Positions 8,559 to 11,029 of a stretch of 11,029 nucleotides of DNA are shown here, one piece after another. The stretch lies in assembly GCA_021372695.1 (NCBI GenBank), contig JAJFTY010000202.1:1-11029 (forward strand), written 5' to 3'. Position numbers and translations under genes: made by a program. This DNA is from Deltaproteobacteria bacterium. GTDB lineage: Bacteria > Desulfobacterota > Syntrophia > Syntrophales > UBA5619. Each line of letters begins with the position of its first letter. The first letter of the stretch is position 1. The notes under the pieces were generated by a model, which was not told the origin of the DNA, did no database searches, and worked only from the letters and a program-made list of their open reading frames with translations.

Positions 8559-9659
8559 TTAAAGCCGCGCCCGAGCCGCAGCCTGTCGGTCGACCTTGCT
8601 CAACGGCAGATCCTGGATTTCATCCGGAGACGTCCACCGGTACTCTTTGCAGGAGCCTTTAACCGGCTGTCCGTTTGAAACAGAACAGGAAAAGACATGG
8701 AGGCGGAGCCGGAAATGGGTATAGGCATGCCGGACGGTCGCCAGGAAGACGCCATCCCGGACTTTTATTCCAATCTCCTCCTGTACGCTTCTTTTAAGAG
8801 CCTGTACCGGTTCTTCTCCCGGTTCGGCAAAACCGCCGGGAAATTTCCAGAGAGAACCGAGCAGGCCCCGGGGTTGACGCTTGACCAGCAGGACGCGGCC
8901 ACGGGAGTCCCGGATGATGGCCGCGACGGCGTGCCTGACGGGCACGTTTTTCTTCTCCGGTCGGGACGGAAAAGCTTCGGGGGTGGCATGGACCCGGGCG
9001 AGGCAGTTTTCGCCGAGGGGACAGTCCTCGCACAAGGGTTCACGAGACCGGCAAATCGTCGCCCCAAGTTCCATCAGGGCTTGATTGAAATCCCCGGCCT
9101 GCCCCGAAGGCAGAATCGGCGTCAGGAGACCTGACAGGTAACTTAGGCCGTTTTTATCGGCCATGACCTCGGCCAGGGCAAAGAAACGGCACAGAACACG
9201 CCGGACGTTTCCGTCTATTGCAGCAACGGCCTGCCCAAAGGCGATGCTTGAAATGGCTCCCGCCGTGTAGGCCCCGACTCCGGGCAGCCTGACAAGATCT
9301 TCAGGGCGATTCGGAATCATCCCCCCGTACGTATCCGTAATGATTTTGGCAGCCTTGTGGAGTTGCCGGGCTCGGGCATAGTAGCCCAGGTTTTCCCAAA
9401 CCTTCAGCACCGCCTCCTCCGAAGCAAGAGCCAGATCGGAGACCGTCGGGAACCGGCTCAAGAATCTTTCGTAATAGGGAATAACCGTGGCAACCTGGGT
9501 CTGCTGGAGCATGACCTCAGACAGCCAGATCCGGTACGGGTCCCTGGTTTCCCGCCAGGGAAGGGATCTGCAATGGGTCCGGTACCAGGCCAGGAGTCCC
9601 TCGACGGGGAAATTCCCCTGTTCCGGAGTCGCCACGTCTGGACCGGATATGTCGGGCAT
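8559..9659 (-). CDS. mutY: A/G-specific adenine DNA glycosylase MutY
   Basis: Base-excision repair enzyme that removes adenine mispaired with 8-oxoguanine. From the ATG at 9659 it has 366 residues (E. coli MutY has 350). Catalytic E48 lies in LSEVMLQQTQVAT; the helix-hairpin-helix LPGVGAYTAGAI is at about 125-136; catalytic Asp is D149 in AIDGNVRRVL. The [4Fe-4S] ligands C203-x6-C210-x2-C213-x5-C219 are all present. The C-terminal Nudix-like domain (about 240-366) reads 8-oxoG and contains the conserved YTH segment at 313-315. Its Nudix box, starting at G276, is nearly complete (R290-S291 instead of Arg-Glu). An in-frame TTG at 9716 would add 19 residues overlapping the upstream PPIase gene; I prefer the ATG, although no clear Shine-Dalgarno precedes it. 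The 8-bp distance from the PPIase stop suggests co-transcription and perhaps coupled translation. Confidence 0.96.
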   Translation of the reverse strand: MPDISGPDVATPEQGNFPVEGLLAWYRTHCRSLPWRETRDPYRIWLSEVMLQQTQVATVIPYYERFLSRFPTVSDLALASEEAVLKVWENLGYYARARQLHKAAKIITDTYGGMIPNRPEDLVRLPGVGAYTAGAISSIAFGQAVAAIDGNVRRVLCRFFALAEVMADKNGLSYLSGLLTPILPSGQAGDFNQALMELGATICRSREPLCEDCPLGENCLARVHATPEAFPSRPEKKNVPVRHAVAAIIRDSRGRVLLVKRQPRGLLGSLWKFPGGFAEPGEEPVQALKRSVQEEIGIKVRDGVFLATVRHAYTHFRLRLHVFSCSVSNGQPVKGSCKEYRWTSPDEIQDLPLSKVDRQAAARARL

Positions 9660-9667
9660 ACAGACGA

Positions 9668-10207
9668 TCAGGCCGGTTTCAGCTTGGGAAAATGCTGATC
9701 CAGAATCCGGTTCCAATCCTCCCGATCCGATTTGATCCGCTCGAACAGGGCCGCATAATCGCCCTCGATCGTCACCTGCTGAATCCGGTCCCCCTGGGTA
9801 ATTCGATTGACCACTTCCTGATCGGCCGGTGAAGCGACAACACCGAACACCGCGTGATGCTGGTCGAGCCAGGGCGTGGGTACGTGGGTAATGAAAAACT
9901 GGCTCCCGTTGGTTCCCGGGCCCGCATTGGCCATGGAAAGAATTCCGGGCCGGTCGTGCTTGAGATCGGGCTGGAATTCATCATCAAAGCGATATCCCGG
10001 ACCGCCGGTTCCCGTTCCGTAGGGGCATCCGCCCTGGATCATGAAATCGGCAATAACCCGGTGGAAGACGAGGCCGTCGTAATATCCCCGCAAAGCCAGG
10101 TTGACGAAATTGCCTGCCGTCACGGGAACCCGGTCACCGAAAAGTTGAAGCCGGATTACTCCTTTATCCGTCTGTATCATCGCGAAAAGCTTGTCATTGT
10201 TTTCCAT
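9668..10207 (-). CDS. Cyclophilin-type peptidyl-prolyl cis-trans isomerase
   Basis: Folding enzyme that speeds cis-trans isomerisation of Xaa-Pro bonds. At 179 residues it is a single cyclophilin domain; no signal peptide is seen, so it should be cytosolic. The active-site residues of human CypA are matched: R50, F55, M56 and Q58 in [14 protein letters not shown]103 and F105 in [10 protein letters not shown]113 and H118 in [11 protein letters not shown]. The [15 protein letters not shown] block and [16 protein letters not shown] are standard for bacterial members. After the domain comes a charged tail of about 35 residues ([19 protein letters not shown]). AGGAGA seven bases before the ATG (10220-10215) supports the start. 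It is the first gene of the minus-strand set leading into mutY. A ppiB-like name would be reasonable, but orthology is not shown here. Confidence 0.95.
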   Translation of the reverse strand: MENNDKLFAMIQTDKGVIRLQLFGDRVPVTAGNFVNLALRGYYDGLVFHRVIADFMIQGGCPYGTGTGGPGYRFDDEFQPDLKHDRPGILSMANAGPGTNGSQFFITHVPTPWLDQHHAVFGVVASPADQEVVNRITQGDRIQQVTIEGDYAALFERIKSDREDWNRILDQHFPKLKPA

Positions 10208-10234
10208 GGAATATTCTCCTTATTTTCAATGGGC

Positions 10235-10248
10235 TCTGATGTATCAGA
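10235..10248. promoter_or_regulatory. Palindrome over the PPIase promoter -10, possible operator
   Basis: TCTGATGTATCAGA: six perfectly paired bases on each side of a two-base centre. It covers the whole putative -10 element of the leftward PPIase promoter, the usual place for a repressor site. The palindrome is seen directly; the function is inferred and no cognate regulator is visible. Confidence 0.4.
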
Positions 10249-10266
10249 TTTCACATCGCCTGTCAA
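10238..10266 (-). promoter_or_regulatory. Putative sigma70-type promoter for the PPIase-mutY genes
   Basis: On the minus strand a perfect TTGACA (10266-10261) is followed by a 17-bp spacer and TACATC (10243-10238). The -10 is poor by itself (three of six), but it is preceded by TGA, an extended -10 TGn motif. Transcription would start about 25 bases before the PPIase ATG, with AGGAGA in the leader. Confidence 0.5.
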
Positions 10267-10360
10267 AAAGATGCTCCGGAAGAAATATCGGGCACAATAA
10301 ATATTTCATTTCTCCGTCTGTGTGCTATATATCCGGCAAAATAAAAAACCCGGGGTCAAT

Positions 10361-10831
10361 ATGAAAAAAGATGCGATAACTCAATATTTCAGGATGATCT
10401 TCATTCTGGCCGCTTTGTGCCTCCTGTGTTCCTGTGTGGACCGGATCGCAGAAAAACCGACCTTTACTCTGAAAGAGGTCTCTCTGAAACTCCATTCCAT
10501 GAAGGAGTTGAAGGCCCTGCTGACCGTCGAGGTTAAAAATCCCAACAACTACGCCCTAAACTTCAAATCCTTAGAGTATCATTTTTTACTGGATAATCAG
10601 GAGGCGGGCAAGGGCATTTATGCCGAGCCGTTTCAAGTCCCTCCTTCATCTGCCCGAACAGTAACCATCCCCCTGACCATGGAATTCGATGGCATGGATT
10701 CCTGCATCAAATCATTTATCCGGGGAAAGGACATCCCCTATAAGGTTGAAGGAAACTTTCGTCTCAAGCTGCTCTGGGGCAGCATCAAAATTCCTTTTGC
10801 CAAGGAAGGGCATTTCAACATAAAGTCGTAA
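10361..10831 (+). CDS. LEA14/WHy-domain lipoprotein (LEA_2 family)
   Basis: Small exported lipoprotein of 156 residues with a water-stress/hypersensitive-response (WHy, LEA type 2) domain. The start MKKDAITQYFRMIFILAALC is a signal peptide ending in lipobox L22-C23-S24-C25; the residue after C25 is Val, not Asp, so outer-membrane sorting would be expected by the E. coli rule. The domain covers about residues 34-155 and shows the family hallmark VKNPNNYALNFKSLEY, followed by alternating hydrophobic strands with IPLTM and a closing beta-strand region. In bacteria the family's role is not well defined; the fold resembles a fibronectin-like beta sandwich. An in-frame GTG at 10322 would add 13 residues, but the basic MKK start fits a signal peptide far better; the ribosome site (GGGG just upstream) is weak. 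It is transcribed divergently from the PPIase gene and converges with a transporter gene. Confidence 0.85.
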   Translation: MKKDAITQYFRMIFILAALCLLCSCVDRIAEKPTFTLKEVSLKLHSMKELKALLTVEVKNPNNYALNFKSLEYHFLLDNQEAGKGIYAEPFQVPPSSARTVTIPLTMEFDGMDSCIKSFIRGKDIPYKVEGNFRLKLLWGSIKIPFAKEGHFNIKS

Positions 10832-10834
10832 AAT

Positions 10835-10862
10835 TTTTCATCCTCGATCGGGAGGGTGAAAA
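10835..10862. terminator. Hairpin between convergent genes, possible terminator
   Basis: An 11-bp stem, TTTTCATCCTC against GAGGGTGAAAA (one T-G wobble on the plus strand), encloses the loop GATCGG. It sits directly after the lipoprotein stop and before the stop of the converging transporter gene, the position expected of a shared terminator. The plus-strand copy has no following T run; the minus-strand copy is followed by only ATTTT, so it is not a textbook intrinsic terminator. Confidence 0.4.
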
Positions 10863-10890
10863 GAGTTCAGGTATCGCCTGTCGCCCGGCA

Positions 10891-11029
10891 TCATGACTGC
10901 CCCAGTTTCATCAAAAGCAGAGATGCCACGGTGAGCAGGATTCCGGCTCCCTTCAACCAGGTCAGTCTTTCCCTGTACACGATGGATGCCAGGATATTGG
11001 CGATGACGAAGTTCATCCCGACGACAGGA
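10891..11029 (-). CDS. C-terminal fragment of an SMR/EamA-like (DMT superfamily) transporter, cut by the window edge
   Basis: The last 45 codons of a gene that enters from the right edge. The visible protein holds a hydrophobic segment (MNFVIANILASIVY), the short polar turn RERLTWLKG and a final membrane helix (AGILLTVASLLLMKLGQS) before TGA. The pattern of a helix, a (G/R)ER-L loop and a last Gly-rich helix is typical of drug/metabolite transporters, either four-helix SMR-type or ten-helix EamA-type proteins. Which of these it is, and its substrate, cannot be told without the N-terminal part. Its 3' end faces the LEA14-like gene with about 60 bp between stops. Confidence 0.7.
   Translation of the reverse strand, partial: PVVGMNFVIANILASIVYRERLTWLKGAGILLTVASLLLMKLGQS

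Noticed and set aside
9660..9716. Upstream TTG start that would lengthen MutY by 19 residues
   Set aside because: It would overlap the PPIase gene by 49 bp, the GGGAGGA stretch directly abuts the TTG with no spacing, and the added residues do not resemble MutY N-termini.
1..11029. Search for a novel multi-gene system, mobile element, CRISPR array or RNA gene
   Set aside because: All long frames belong to well-known families, the gaps are short, and I see no repeat array, terminal inverted repeats, integrase or structured RNA signature.

Overview
The window looks like an ordinary chromosomal stretch from a Gram-negative bacterium. The evidence is an RND efflux pump with its own lipoprotein adaptor and outer-membrane channel, plus a further lipoprotein. 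Gene style (RND operon followed by glgP, a Nudix-type MutY, a cytosolic cyclophilin and a LEA14-like lipoprotein) and moderately high GC would fit the Desulfobacterota (former Deltaproteobacteria), but this taxonomic guess is an inference and is weak. No mobile element, CRISPR array, rRNA or tRNA is visible.

Layout. (1) Positions 1-149 are an AT-rich leader with an imperfect 26-bp palindrome that resembles a TetR-family operator. (2) Positions 150-5944, plus strand, hold a tight three-gene operon encoding a tripartite drug/solvent/bile-type efflux system: lipoprotein adaptor, inner-membrane HAE1-family RND pump and OprM/NodT-family outer-membrane channel, with intergenic gaps of 10 and 4 bp. 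(3) Positions 5960-10207, minus strand, hold three genes read in the order cyclophilin PPIase, mutY, glgP. The first two are only 8 bp apart. glgP has a 94-bp gap in front of it that carries a good sigma70-like promoter. glgP converges on the efflux operon with 15 bp between stop codons. (4) Positions 10208-10360 are a short divergent control region with a well-formed promoter for the PPIase and a palindrome over its -10 element. (5) Positions 10361-10831, plus strand, encode a small LEA14/WHy-domain lipoprotein. (6) At the right edge, on the minus strand, lies the C-terminal end of a small multidrug/DMT-type membrane transporter, separated from the lipoprotein gene by a hairpin.

The efflux genes form one functional unit spanning both membranes. 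The other genes are housekeeping: carbohydrate storage mobilisation (glgP), oxidative DNA damage repair (mutY) and protein folding (PPIase). I see no sign of a previously undescribed multi-gene system. The most useful points for follow-up are the operator in front of the pump, the partly replaced phenylalanine cluster in the pump's drug pocket, the palindrome on the PPIase promoter and the almost intact Nudix box in MutY.
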